DNA of 37,760 nt, from positions 1-37,760 of the forward strand of contig UCKU01000045.1 of assembly GCA_900473185.1 (NCBI GenBank), in the 5' to 3' direction. This DNA is from Hyphomicrobiales bacterium. Lineage in GTDB: Bacteria; Pseudomonadota; Alphaproteobacteria; Rhizobiales; Rhizobiaceae. The translations under genes and the position numbers were made by a program. The notes beneath the pieces are model-generated. The model saw nothing but the letters and a program-made list of their open reading frames with translations. It was not told the origin of the DNA and ran no database searches. Below are positions 15,747-23,262 of this stretch, one piece after another (position 1 is the stretch's first letter; each line of letters begins with the position of its first letter).

Positions 15747-16595
15747 ATGATCCCAACATTGGAAGGGTTTGCCCAGCAGCTGGTGCCGGTCAATGGCATC
15801 AAGATCAATGCCATCACGGGGGGCTCCGGCCCGCCGATCCTTCTGCTTCACGGTTGGCCGGAAACCTGGTGGGAATGGCACCACGTCATGCCGCTGCTGG
15901 CCGAACATTTTAGCGTGGTGGCGATTGATCTGCGCGGTGCGGGTTTTTCCGACTGCCCGCTCGACGGCTATGACAAGGCGACGATGGCGCGCGACGCGCA
16001 CGAAGTAATGCTCGCCCTTGGGCATAATCGCTATGCCGTGTGTGGCCATGACATTGGCGGAATGGTCGCATTGCCGCAGGCCGCTATCTATCGAGATTCG
16101 GTTACTCACCTTGCTATCCTCGATGTTCCGCTTCCTGGCTGGAGCCAGTGGGAGGCGACGACGGCAAAGATCTGGCACTTCGCGTTCCATGCTAATCGGG
16201 ATCTGCCGGAACGCCTGATTTATGGCCGCGAATATGACTATGTTTCGGCCTTCATGGCGGAGCGGTTTTACGATCACAGCACCTTTATTCCTGAAGACAT
16301 CGACATCTATGCGAAAGCCATGGCCCTCCCTGGCCGTACGCGCGGTGGCATGGAATGGTACCGCACACTGACCGCCGACCATGCGGCCGCGCTCGAGTAC
16401 AAGAAGCGACCGCTTGAGATACCCGTTTTAGGTCTCGGCGGGGAGCAGCGTTTCGGTGCTCATATGGTCCCGATGCTCAAGGAGTTCGCCACAGATGTTA
16501 CGGGCGGCTCGATTGCCCGCTGCAGTCACTATGTGGCGGACGAGCGCCCGGATGAAGTGGCCGCTGCTCTCATCGATTTCCTCAAGGCCAAGTGA
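15747..16595 (+). CDS. Alpha/beta hydrolase, epoxide hydrolase-like
   Basis: A 282-residue alpha/beta-fold hydrolase with the HGWPETW oxyanion motif at 35-41. The nucleophile is Asp102 in GHDIGG, not Ser, which places it with the epoxide hydrolase/haloalkane or haloacetate dehalogenase branch that forms an alkyl-enzyme ester. His261 in RCSHYVADERP is the catalytic base. No signal peptide is seen. It lies 46 bp after the SDR gene and 65 bp before a VOC gene, so a shared transcript is likely. Together SDR, hydrolase and VOC suggest detoxification or catabolism of a small organic molecule (inference). Confidence 0.9.
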   Translation: MIPTLEGFAQQLVPVNGIKINAITGGSGPPILLLHGWPETWWEWHHVMPLLAEHFSVVAIDLRGAGFSDCPLDGYDKATMARDAHEVMLALGHNRYAVCGHDIGGMVALPQAAIYRDSVTHLAILDVPLPGWSQWEATTAKIWHFAFHANRDLPERLIYGREYDYVSAFMAERFYDHSTFIPEDIDIYAKAMALPGRTRGGMEWYRTLTADHAAALEYKKRPLEIPVLGLGGEQRFGAHMVPMLKEFATDVTGGSIARCSHYVADERPDEVAAALIDFLKAK

Positions 16596-16660
16596 ACTCT
16601 GCGATCCGGGCAAATTGAGCCCGATCGCGTTCATCGATTCAACAAGAAAGGAAAACTGTA

Positions 16661-17191
16661 ATGACCGCACCTCAAATTCGCGGCGTCAACCATATCGGCA
16701 TCACGGTGCCCGACATCGAAGCGGCAAAATCGTTCCTTGTGGAAGCTTTTGGTGGCCAGGTGATCTATCAGTCCTTCGGACCTCAGGATCCTCCGCGGCA
16801 GGGACCCGAATTCGAACGGGCCACGGGCGCATTCCCTGGAACGGTTATCCGTGCACAGGCGATGGTTAAGATCGGAACCGGCCCAGATATTGAGCTCTTC
16901 GAAATGCACGGCCCCGAACAAGCGCAGCCGGTTACACCGAGCGACTTCGGCATTACGCATTTCGGTGTCTATACCCACGACATCGACGCATCGGTTGAGC
17001 GCTTTGAGAAGGCCGGCGGAACAGCCCTTACGGCGCCACGCGCTATTCCCTACGCAACCGAACAAGGTCCTGGAAACAAGGTCTGCTATTGCCGCACGCC
17101 GTGGGGCACGATGATTGAGTTTATCACCACGCCTGACCGCATGGCCTATCATGACCAGACGGATCTGCGCAGATGGCAGGACGAGGAATGA
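16661..17191 (+). CDS. VOC-family (glyoxalase/dioxygenase fold) protein
   Basis: A 176-residue vicinal-oxygen-chelate protein. It starts RGVNHIGITVPDIEAAKSFLVEAFGG, with a metal-ligand His in NHIGIT. The second half has FGITHFGVYTHDIDASVERFEKAGG and ends RTPWGTMIEFITTP, with the terminal Glu ligand. It may be a lyase, isomerase, dioxygenase or resistance protein, as the family is broad. AAAGGAAAA precedes the ATG. Its stop overlaps the start of the next gene (ATGA at 17188-17191), so the two are translationally coupled, an odd pairing because the next product is an envelope lipoprotein. Confidence 0.88.
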   Translation: MTAPQIRGVNHIGITVPDIEAAKSFLVEAFGGQVIYQSFGPQDPPRQGPEFERATGAFPGTVIRAQAMVKIGTGPDIELFEMHGPEQAQPVTPSDFGITHFGVYTHDIDASVERFEKAGGTALTAPRAIPYATEQGPGNKVCYCRTPWGTMIEFITTPDRMAYHDQTDLRRWQDEE

Positions 17192-17922
17192 GCGTGAGCT
17201 TTGATACCTCGTTATGCCGCCGCAGCCTCCTGTCGCTTTCGGCGATGGCTGCGGCCTCGGCCCTGGCAGGGTGCGTTTCCACCGCCGGCACGGGCCGGAT
17301 GATGGGGCGACGGTCGGCGCCTCTCCAGGATCCGATCGGGCCTGTCCACATCGCTCCTGCGCCGACCGATTCCGAATTGGCCGTCATGTACGGTCCTATC
17401 GAGGATGCCGGCTTTCTGATCCTGGCGGTTCCCTACAAGCAGATCGATCCGCGCTACTATCGCCAGCAGGTCCTCGACCCGACTGGCGAGGCGCCCGGCA
17501 CGATCGTTGTCGATACGCCCTCGCGCTTCCTCTATCTGATTCAGCCGGGAGGAACCGCAATGCGCTATGGGGTCAGCATTGGGCGCGACGGCTTTGCCTG
17601 GCAGGGCAACGGTGTCATTCAGTGGTGTCAGAAATGGCCGCGTTGGAAACCGCCGAACGAGATGGTCGCGCGTCAGCCGGAGCTAGCCAAATATTCGATC
17701 GCGAACGGAGGAATGGAGCCGGGCCTGAAAAATCCGCTCGGTGCGCGAGCGCTCTACATCTTCTCCGGTGGCCAGGACACACTCTATCGTCTGCACGGTA
17801 ATCCGCAATGGCGCTCGATTGGCAAGGCCGTTTCGTCCGGCTGTGTGCGGCTGCTCAACCAAGACATTATCGACCTCTATGAACGCGTGCCGATCAAGGC
17901 GCCAATTGTCGTCAAGCAGTAA
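17188..17922 (+). CDS. L,D-transpeptidase (YkuD), predicted lipoprotein
   Basis: A 244-residue protein with an N-terminal Arg-Arg plus hydrophobic signal ending in the lipobox LAGC (Cys29). The YkuD catalytic block is complete: His203 in LHGNPQW, then Ser217-Gly218-Cys219-Val-Arg221 (SSGCVRL), with Cys219 as nucleophile. Such enzymes make 3-3 peptidoglycan cross-links or anchor lipoproteins in the periplasm. In Rhizobiales they are numerous, consistent with their polar growth and L,D cross-links. The ATG at 17188 overlaps the VOC gene's stop. A GTCTCTCC/GGAGAGAC hairpin lies just downstream. Confidence 0.9.
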   Translation: MSVSFDTSLCRRSLLSLSAMAAASALAGCVSTAGTGRMMGRRSAPLQDPIGPVHIAPAPTDSELAVMYGPIEDAGFLILAVPYKQIDPRYYRQQVLDPTGEAPGTIVVDTPSRFLYLIQPGGTAMRYGVSIGRDGFAWQGNGVIQWCQKWPRWKPPNEMVARQPELAKYSIANGGMEPGLKNPLGARALYIFSGGQDTLYRLHGNPQWRSIGKAVSSGCVRLLNQDIIDLYERVPIKAPIVVKQ

Positions 17923-17940
17923 GCGCAAGCGATCACGTTC

Positions 17941-17966
17941 GTCTCTCCTCGGATAGGGGGAGAGAC
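17941..17966. terminator. Hairpin after the L,D-transpeptidase gene
   Basis: GTCTCTCC (17941-17948) and GGAGAGAC (17959-17966) form a perfect 8-bp stem with a 10-nt loop, 18 bp after the stop codon. There is no T run after it, so it may be a weak or factor-dependent terminator, or an mRNA-stabilising end. Confidence 0.4.
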
Positions 17967-18030
17967 ATGTCCTTCAGGCGATTTCAAAGCCTCAGTTATT
18001 CCACGCACAAAACTCAAGGAACAACCGACC

Positions 18031-18789
18031 ATGTCGAACTTCAGCAAAGCGGCCGTTGGCCTTATTGCCGCGCTTTTGTCCTCTGCTGCCCTAACAGCCC
18101 CAGCCTTAGCGGACGCGCGCAACATCGTGCTTGTCCATGGCGCGCTCGTGGATGGTTCGGGCTGGCGCGGCGTCTATGACATCCTGGCCCGAGACGGCTA
18201 CAATGTCAGCATTGTCCAGCAGCCACTGACAAGCCTGGACCAGGACATTGCAGCCGCGATGAGCGTGGTCGATCAGCAGGACGGAGATGTCGTCCTCGTA
18301 GGTCACAGCTACGGGGGCACGATCATCACGGCAGCAGGTAATGATCCCAAGGTCAAGGCACTTGTTTATGTCGCTGCGCTCCAGCCAGAAAAGGGCGAAA
18401 GCACCGCGCGACTGCTCCAATCGATGCCGTCACCCACCAACGATATCAAGCCGACAAAGGATGGCTTCCTGCTTATCGACCCGGCAAAGTTCGCGGCTGA
18501 TTTCGGGGCGGATCTGCCCAAGGATCTGGGCGAGTTCATGGCCCGGTCTCAGATGCCTGTTGCCGTTGCTGCCACTGGTGCGCTGGTGCCTGTTGCCGCC
18601 TGGCACGACAAGCCTAGCTACGGGATTGTTGCGAAAGACGACATGACGATCAATCCGGACCTTGAGCGCTGGATGTACAAGCGTGCCGGTTCAACGGTGA
18701 CAGAGGTAGAGGGCAGCCACGCTATCTACATCTCGCAGGCGGCTGCGGTCGCAAAGGTTATCGAGGAAGCAGCCAAAGCTGCGAAGTAG
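18031..18789 (+). CDS. Secreted alpha/beta hydrolase
   Basis: A 252-residue protein with a Sec signal peptide (Lys near the start, then GLIAALLSSAALTAPALA, cleavage after ALA at about residue 27). The alpha/beta fold begins NIVLVHGALVDGSGW. The nucleophile is Ser93 in GHSYGG and the catalytic His is His230 in EGSHAIY. This branch (AB hydrolase_6, similar to salicylate-esterase/hydroxynitrile-lyase-like proteins) is common in rhizobia, often as a periplasmic esterase of unknown substrate. AAGGAAC precedes the ATG. It is 108 bp after the L,D-transpeptidase gene and ends before a strong terminator. Confidence 0.9.
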   Translation: MSNFSKAAVGLIAALLSSAALTAPALADARNIVLVHGALVDGSGWRGVYDILARDGYNVSIVQQPLTSLDQDIAAAMSVVDQQDGDVVLVGHSYGGTIITAAGNDPKVKALVYVAALQPEKGESTARLLQSMPSPTNDIKPTKDGFLLIDPAKFAADFGADLPKDLGEFMARSQMPVAVAATGALVPVAAWHDKPSYGIVAKDDMTINPDLERWMYKRAGSTVTEVEGSHAIYISQAAAVAKVIEEAAKAAK

Positions 18790-18835
18790 CGGCGGCATGC
18801 ATTCTGCAAAAGTCGCTTGTCTTGATGAACTTGCT

Positions 18836-18872
18836 AGCTGCGTCACGTCCGGGGACGTGACGCAGCTATTTT
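18836..18872 (+). terminator. Strong hairpin terminator after the secreted hydrolase
   Basis: A perfect 14-bp stem, AGCTGCGTCACGTC (18836-18849) and GACGTGACGCAGCT (18854-18867), closes a CGGG loop and is followed by ATTTTG. It should end the SDR-to-hydrolase series and separate it from the RidA-family gene. Confidence 0.8.
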
Positions 18873-19031
18873 GAGACAGGTACCTGCGCCCGGGAAAGAG
18901 CGTGCCGGCGGACGAAGTGATGGACTGCCCGACATCGCTGGCCGTTTGTACTTTTTCATCCAACGGCGCTTGAAAATTCGCGACGCTTGTATCAGTGCCG
19001 CTAGCAACCAGCAAAGATTGCGAGGACCACT

Positions 19032-19421
19032 ATGGATCGGGAGATCATTATACCCGACGAGATGCAGGAGATCGTCAGCCGAGCAGGCTATGCTCCCGCG
19101 GTTAAAGTTGGAGACACAATTTACGTCGTCGGCCAAGTCGGGCGGACCAAGGATCTCAAGATTATTCACGATCCTTCAGAGCAATTCAGAGCTATGTGGG
19201 ACAATTTACGGATTGTCCTCGAAGCCGCTCAATGCACGTTCGATGACATCGTGGAATTGACAAGCTATCACGTCGAAATGTCCAAGCACATGGACGTGTT
19301 CCGGACTGTCAAAAACGAGGTGTTTCCGAAGGGAACCTATGCGTGGACCCGGATAGGTGTCTCTGAGCTCGCGCACCAGGGACTCCTCGCTGAGGTGAAA
19401 TGTGTTGCCGTAAAGCGATGA
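19032..19421 (+). CDS. RidA/YjgF/Rid-family protein
   Basis: A 129-residue single-domain Rid protein. The features are KVGDTIYVVGQVGRTKD, a long central helix EQFRAMWDNLRIVLEAAQCTFDD, the TSYHVEM strand, Arg107 in AWTRIGVSELA (the conserved carboxylate-binding Arg) and Glu121 in LAEVKCVAV. RidA enzymes deaminate reactive enamine/imine intermediates. The N-terminal IIIPDEMQEI marks one of the other Rid subfamilies rather than classical RidA. GAGGA precedes the ATG. It stands alone after a strong terminator and just before an IS110 relic. Confidence 0.88.
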   Translation: MDREIIIPDEMQEIVSRAGYAPAVKVGDTIYVVGQVGRTKDLKIIHDPSEQFRAMWDNLRIVLEAAQCTFDDIVELTSYHVEMSKHMDVFRTVKNEVFPKGTYAWTRIGVSELAHQGLLAEVKCVAVKR

Positions 19422-19504
19422 TGGAACCCATGTGTCGCGAACGAACCTTTCCACGCTGAGCATAAAAGTTACAGCAGCTTAGTGTATCGGAGGCGGTGGA
19501 CTTT

Positions 19505-20079
19505 GGTTCGATTCCCTTCACATCAGGTTTTTTGTCAATAGTTCATTTGGGTGGCATCGCAAAGCCTCCTTTGTTCACGGATCCACGGTCTGAGCCCATA
19601 GCGATTACCGGCCCGCCTCTCGAGCCTGTACAACCTCACAGGCGGTCGCCGCTCTTTGGCGGCAGACACCAATTTCCCGCTTTCGCGAGCGCGGGCTCAG
19701 GAGAACGGGACCAATCTCAAGATCGGCGGTTGAAGCCAAAAGGAATCCCGGTCCGTTCACCTGGATCCGTCAGGGCTGATCAGGCCCTGAGGATTGGAAT
19801 TTGTTTTTCACGGGCGCTTCCCGCTTCAGGCGGTTTTCATGATTGCACCTTCGATCACGACGCCGGAGCTCACGTATTTCCAAAGTGCAACGAGCAGCTT
19901 GCGGGCCAGCGCCACAATCATCGGTTTTTTCAGACGGCCGCTGTTGTGAGCGATGCGCTCCTTAAACCAACAAGTTAGTGCTGATTTCGGTTGGTGCCGC
20001 AACCATAGCCAGGCGAGTTCGACCATTGTTGCTCGCATCCGCGGATTCCCTGCCTTCGAGACCCCTTGCTCACGGTTGA
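19505..20079. repeat. IS110-family 3' end repeat, copy A
   Basis: This segment aligns along its length with 32471-33046 in the same orientation, with scattered substitutions and small indels. Shared landmarks are TTCACATCAGG near 19517, CGGTCTGAGCCCATAG near 19590, GGCTCAGGAGAACGGGACC near 19694 and the GCTTCAGGCGGTTTTCATGATTGC stretch near 19820-19845. Homology stops at CGGTTGAC (20079). It contains the C-terminal end of a transposase gene and the flanking non-coding element end. Confidence 0.8.
19826..20079 (-). pseudogene. IS110-family transposase, C-terminal fragment
   Basis: About 84 codons remain: NREQGVSKAGNPRMRATMVELAW, then RHQPKSALTCWFKERI and KKPMIVALARKLLVALW, ending in GAIMKTA. 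This is the conserved end of the transposase_20 domain in IS110-family enzymes. The frame is lost at 20080, where homology to copy B also ends, so the catalytic DEDD part is missing. It is a dead relic. Confidence 0.8.
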
Positions 20080-20251
20080 CTTCTGTCTCCGGAGATGGCT
20101 CGGGTTGCCTGGCGCAGGCCGCGCCGTAAGTGCACTGCGGCAGTGGAGATGCACGCGTCGCGGGGATGGCCGTTAGCCTGGGAAAAACAATGAGCGTGGC
20201 GGCTCTCAGCCACGATGGAGTTATTGCCTGACATAATTCAATGGGTTGCAG

Positions 20252-20275
20252 GTTCGAATCCTATCAAGGCGACCA
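20252..20275. repeat. tRNA 3'-end-like sequence, possible attachment-site remnant
   Basis: GTTCGAATCC, then CTATCAAGGCGACCA-like bases, resembles a T-loop, an acceptor strand and a CCA end. No complementary 5' acceptor strand is found upstream, so it is not a full tRNA gene. A near copy (GTTCGAATCC-GG-TCAAGGCGA) occurs at 29771-29791 in the same orientation, so the pair could be att-type direct repeats of an integrated element. Confidence 0.35.
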
Positions 20276-20310
20276 TTGGGCTGTCGGGCGCATGCGCGTC
20301 GATTCAATTC

Positions 20311-20520
20311 TTAGGATTTTTTCAGCAGCTCCGCCGCATCAACTTCCAAGACGGCGGCCAGGCGATCCACTACTTCGATCGTCGGGCTGTAAATGCTGCG
20401 CTCCAACGAACTGATGTAGGTTCGGTCGAGGTCTGCTCGATGCGCAAGCTCTTCCTGGGACAGGCCTTTGGCCTGTCGAAGCAGCCTAAGATTCCGAGCA
20501 AACGCTTCACGTATATCCAT
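20311..20520 (-). CDS. XRE-family HTH regulator, short
   Basis: A 69-residue protein that is nearly all helix-turn-helix: FARNLRLLRQAKGLSQEELAHRADLDRTYISSLERS and a C-terminal dimer helix ending LLKKS. The ATG at 20520 begins the conserved MDIREAFARNLR; the much longer open frame upstream is non-homologous. A large inverted repeat starts 18 bp upstream, a likely self-operator. Such short XRE proteins act as controllers in restriction-modification, TA or phage-type loci. The upstream neighbour is only a broken thermonuclease. Confidence 0.85.
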   Translation of the reverse strand: MDIREAFARNLRLLRQAKGLSQEELAHRADLDRTYISSLERSIYSPTIEVVDRLAAVLEVDAAELLKKS

Positions 20521-20537
20521 AAGCTGAGCCAAGCAGC

Positions 20538-20572
20538 TTGTAGAGTATTCAACTACGGAGTATACTCTACAA
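20538..20572. promoter_or_regulatory. Inverted-repeat operator before the XRE gene
   Basis: TTGTAGAGTAT (20538-20548) and ATACTCTACAA (20562-20572) are perfect 11-bp inverted arms separated by 13 bp. The right arm overlaps AGTATACT, itself a short palindrome. It lies directly upstream of the XRE start, the position of an autoregulatory operator in C-protein/Cro-like circuits. That the XRE protein binds it is inference. Confidence 0.65.
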
Positions 20573-20605
20573 ACGGTTGGACCCCTCGCTCCCGACTCTA
20601 TCCCG

Positions 20606-20892
20606 CTAGCCAGTGCACCAATCGTTTTTATGGTGCGGAGTCCAGGTCCTGGCAAATCCGTCCTTGAGCAGTTTGGCCCCGATCTCTTCCCCATTCGTTC
20701 GGTAGACGTCGATGAGTGGCCTATGCTTTGGCGTCTTGTCATAGCCCTTGATCTCGATCCGCAGGCCGCGTTCTTCCAAAGCTCTTTCAGCCTTCCCTTG
20801 GCGATCAGCGCCAGTTTCCGTTCCTTGATGCACTTCGCGTGCGATCCGATCTCCGGGTTTCTGAATCCGCGCTGGCAAACGGCGTTTCGCAA
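20606..20892 (-). pseudogene. Thermonuclease-like (SNase) gene, truncated and frameshifted
   Basis: Two frames combine into a staphylococcal-nuclease-like C-terminal half. The first (upstream part, about 20860-20780) reads RNPEIGSHAKCIKERKLAL and KGRLKEL. The second (about 20785-20606) reads LEERGLRIEIKGYDKTPKHRPLIDVY, then GEEIGAKLLKDGFARTW. The frame changes by one base in GAGCTTTGG near 20778. The N-terminal strand pair of the fold and any signal peptide are missing. SNase proteins are Ca-dependent secreted nucleases and are common in rhizobial mobile DNA. Confidence 0.65.
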
Positions 20893-20999
20893 CCTAAAAA
20901 TACCAGCTGCCGGCCGTGTTCGTTGCGGAAATGTCTCAACATCGCCGCAAATCTCTCGGCGAGGCGCCTAAAATAAGCCGCTGGTCAATTCGATCGGCG

Positions 21000-21236
21000 C
21001 TAGTCGAACTTCAACACCGATTTGAACGGGACCTCGCGAACAACGCGACCATCTTCAGATGTAATGAGGAAAGACTGACCGTCGATGACATCGCCAGACA
21101 GCAGCCTTTCCGCCAGAATTTCCCTCGCACCGAGAATAGCTTCCTCTTCCGCCTTCTCAATTGTAGGGAGATCAATCCCCTCTGGATCTTCCTCGATGCT
21201 TTCGCCATCTCGAACATGGAAGTAAAAAACCGGCAT
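21000..21236 (-). CDS. DUF6894-type small protein
   Basis: A 78-residue protein starting MPVFYFHVRDGESIEEDPEGIDLP and including AEEEAILGAREILAERLLSG and a DGQSFLITSEDGRVVREVPF strand pair. This is the pattern of the DUF6894 family, widespread and multi-copy in Rhizobiales and without a known function. The gene is monocistronic here, between the thermonuclease relic and about 300 bp (21237-21542) in which I see no gene. Confidence 0.82.
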   Translation of the reverse strand: MPVFYFHVRDGESIEEDPEGIDLPTIEKAEEEAILGAREILAERLLSGDVIDGQSFLITSEDGRVVREVPFKSVLKFD

Positions 21237-21542
21237 GTCCAGTGTCCTTCAAAAAGCGTGCCGAGTTGCTGTAACGGAAAAAAGGGCGAGAAGTTCCCGA
21301 CGAGGTGGACCGCGCAAGCGAACCGCAGGGCTTTGAAGGGATCATCACGGAGCACGCCTCCCGCCTGGCATTCTCAGACATGTCTTTAGGCGCGCTGGAA
21401 CTTAAGTTTTCGTCGCGAGTTACGTCGTGCGGACCGTGCATCCGGGGGATTGAAGCCTTGACCCCACTAAAGTCGGCTGTGCGGTCCACCTGCACCTACT
21501 GTCAAGGCGCCGCGGCCCATGAGCTGGACACAATTGACAATC

Positions 21543-21842
21543 CTACCTCCGCAGCTCATGCAACTCGATAATCCCAAACAGACCCAGAATCGTGAACATC
21601 GTCAAGAAGGACGTTACCAGCAGCATGAAAGGCATGCCGAAGAAGAACTTTGCTTTCGACGACTCCAGGGAGCGCTCATCAGGGTACCGTGAGGAATAGA
21701 TATTGGGTCCGAAATCTTTGCTGAAAGCGAAACCGTTCCTGCGTTAGAAAATAATGGACCTTATGTACCAGTACCAGAAGTAGGCGCAAAAGCCGCCCGC
21801 GAAGCACAGGCCAATCCAGAGATCAAATCGGTCTTGGTTCAA
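21543..21842 (-). pseudogene. Two-segment small membrane protein gene with a nonsense codon
   Basis: A single frame of 99 codons runs from TTG 21842 to TAG 21543, interrupted only by TAA at 21744-21746. The first part has RFDLWIGLCFAGG then FCAYFWYWYI, one membrane segment. The second has FGPNIYSSRYPDERSLESSKAKF, a second membrane segment FGMPFMLLVTSFLTMFTILGLFGI, and ends IELHELRR. The TTG directly follows the upstream gene's TGA and has GGGGAAG before it. No family is recognised. Without the stop it would be a two-helix inner-membrane protein coupled to the gene before it. Confidence 0.5.
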
Positions 21843-22143
21843 TCACGCTTCCCCATCAACATCGCTATCTTCGTCAAACTCATGCACCGGCAGATAGGTG
21901 TTCTTCTCCATCCACTCCCGGACGATGAGCCGAACGGTATCATTGTGCGTCTTGCCGAACTCGTCAGATAGATCCCGAAGAGCCTCTTCCATGTCGTCGT
22001 CGAAGGCGATCGACCCGGAGTTGCGCAATAGCAACGCGGCGCGACGCGGCGCGGCGCAGCATGATCTGCAGATCAGCCCTGTAAATGTCGGCGATCCGAT
22101 CGGCGGCATCTTCGAGACGGGTGGGCATGTCGGGCATGGTCAT
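21843..22143 (-). pseudogene. Ribbon-helix-helix-like small protein gene, frameshifted
   Basis: Two frames fuse into one protein: MPTRLEDAADRIADIYRADLQ then IMLRRAA in the first (from about 22143), and LLLRNSGSIAFDDDMEEAL then EFGKTHNDTVRLIVREWME, ending EDSDVDGEA, in the second. They meet inside a CGCGG-type repeat near 22030-22055, where slippage is likely. The C-terminal half looks like a ribbon-helix-helix or antitoxin-like DNA-binding motif with an acidic tail. It was probably translated together with the membrane-protein frame that begins right after its stop. Function unknown. Confidence 0.5.
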
Positions 22144-22218
22144 GGTGTCTCGGCCGGGTGGCGTCTAAGCGGATGCGGCCTACGACGGGGTGGTAGCTGC
22201 CATCCGGCGGGCTGAAGT

Positions 22219-22428
22219 TCAATTAGCACGCTGATCCCCATGCGGCGACAAGCCCCGGTAATTCAGCGGCTGGTGCTCGCTACAATACCAGAGGGTGATC
22301 GCCTTGCTCTCCTCAAAACCGTAGCAACCCCATTTCGGGCACCTCGACCCGTCCGGCCCTTCGTGGTCGCAATAGTGCTCAACAATCACATTGGCGCCTG
22401 GCGCGCTTGAGTGGCCCCCGTAGCTCAC
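22219..22428 (-). CDS. Small Cys-rich hypothetical protein
   Basis: A 69-residue protein with four Cys and several His in a zinc-ribbon-like spacing (EHYCDHEGPDGSRCPKWGCYG, then LWYCSEHQP). The GTG start at 22428 has GAGGGAAGG 7 nt upstream. Similar short proteins occur in prophage and plasmid regions of rhizobia. Neighbours on both sides are small phage-type or unknown genes. Confidence 0.5.
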   Translation of the reverse strand: MSYGGHSSAPGANVIVEHYCDHEGPDGSRCPKWGCYGFEESKAITLWYCSEHQPLNYRGLSPHGDQRAN

Positions 22429-22504
22429 TACATTGCCTTCCCTCTGTCACTGCGGCCGTGACACTCCTTCAGTCTGTCATGATGATCTTCGGCTCGCCTC
22501 CGCC

Positions 22505-22648
22505 ATGACCTGGCTAGACGACCACGGTAAGGGCTCCAAGAAGCCCCGCCCTGATCACGAAATCGAAACCAAGGAATACGACATCGCCCGCTTTGAGGAG
22601 ATCAAGGCGGCGTATGTGACGCTAGCCAAGAGGGAGCAGGCGGCATGA
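22505..22648 (+). CDS. Small prophage-type hypothetical protein
   Basis: A 47-residue hydrophilic frame, MTWLDDHGKGSKKPR then IARFEEIKAAYVTLAKREQAA. It converges on the DUF982 gene, which ends 9 bp away. The ribosome site is weak. I recognise no family, but it resembles the short helical genes in rhizobial prophage replication regions. Confidence 0.35.
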   Translation: MTWLDDHGKGSKKPRPDHEIETKEYDIARFEEIKAAYVTLAKREQAA

Positions 22649-22656
22649 ACGGCTCT

Positions 22657-22878
22657 TTATCCGCGAGCAGCCGCCAACTCGACTGCCTTTCTTGCGTCTT
22701 CAGACCGGATTCGACCGTCGATGACGTCTCGGCAGGCATTCCATGCGCGCTTCCATTTCGGAGTGTCCTGGTTGGGCTCGTGGATGAGCCAGTTGATAGC
22801 CTCCTCAGGGGAGCCGACTACAATGCGCATGCGGCTGTCTCCCAGGACGAGGGGAATGTTCCAGCGATGTACCATCAT
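22657..22878 (-). CDS. DUF982 protein (copy 1)
   Basis: A 73-residue protein fitting DUF982: IVVGSPEEAINWLIHEP, then WKRAWNACRDVIDGRIRSEDARKAVELAAARG, a strand-helix pattern followed by the conserved A-C-x-x-x-x-x-G-R-x-x-x-x-x-A-R core. DUF982 proteins are almost confined to Rhizobiales, often in many plasmid-borne copies, and have no known function. ATG-ATG allows either of two starts. Two more members lie at 23002-23247 and 24662-24955. Confidence 0.8.
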   Translation of the reverse strand: MMVHRWNIPLVLGDSRMRIVVGSPEEAINWLIHEPNQDTPKWKRAWNACRDVIDGRIRSEDARKAVELAAARG

Positions 22879-23001
22879 GGCTGCTCTCCAACTGTTTGCG
22901 CCTCAAAGAAGGTTAATTCCCAGCTGCCTCGCATCGTTCCAGATCAAGTGAGAAATAATGATTTTGCAGAGAGCGCCGCATCAATCGACGCTCAAGTTCG
23001 A

Positions 23002-23247
23002 TCAACGCCTGAGGATGCCGGCTTCCTCAGCCGCGCGAATGAAGGCGAGCTGTGCTTTTTTGCTGGCAACCTTCCCGTCGATCGCCGCGAGACAGGCTCG
23101 CCGAGCAGCGGAAAAGGATTTGCCTCCTTTTGTGGGCCAAGAGTTCATGAGGCACGCCATTGCATCCCGCGTGCTGGTGACGCTCCGGAAATGATCGGAG
23201 TTTTCGATCATCAATTCGATTGGCTTGTCCCACAGATCGTCGCTCAT
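23002..23247 (-). CDS. DUF982 protein (copy 2)
   Basis: An 81-residue DUF982 protein with the signature WDKPIELMIENSDHFRSVTSTRDAMACLMNSWP and AARRACLAAIDGKVASKKAQLAFIRAAEEAG. It is on the same strand as copy 1, separated by 123 bp without a gene. Divergence from copy 1 is high, so it is not a recent tandem duplicate. Confidence 0.82.
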   Translation of the reverse strand: MSDDLWDKPIELMIENSDHFRSVTSTRDAMACLMNSWPTKGGKSFSAARRACLAAIDGKVASKKAQLAFIRAAEEAGILRR

Positions 23248-23262
23248 GTTGTCACCTCAGGA

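Noticed and set aside
15438..16382. 314-codon minus-strand frame opposite the SDR and hydrolase genes
   Set aside because: It spans two well-supported genes on the plus strand and its composition is Arg/His-rich shadow sequence.
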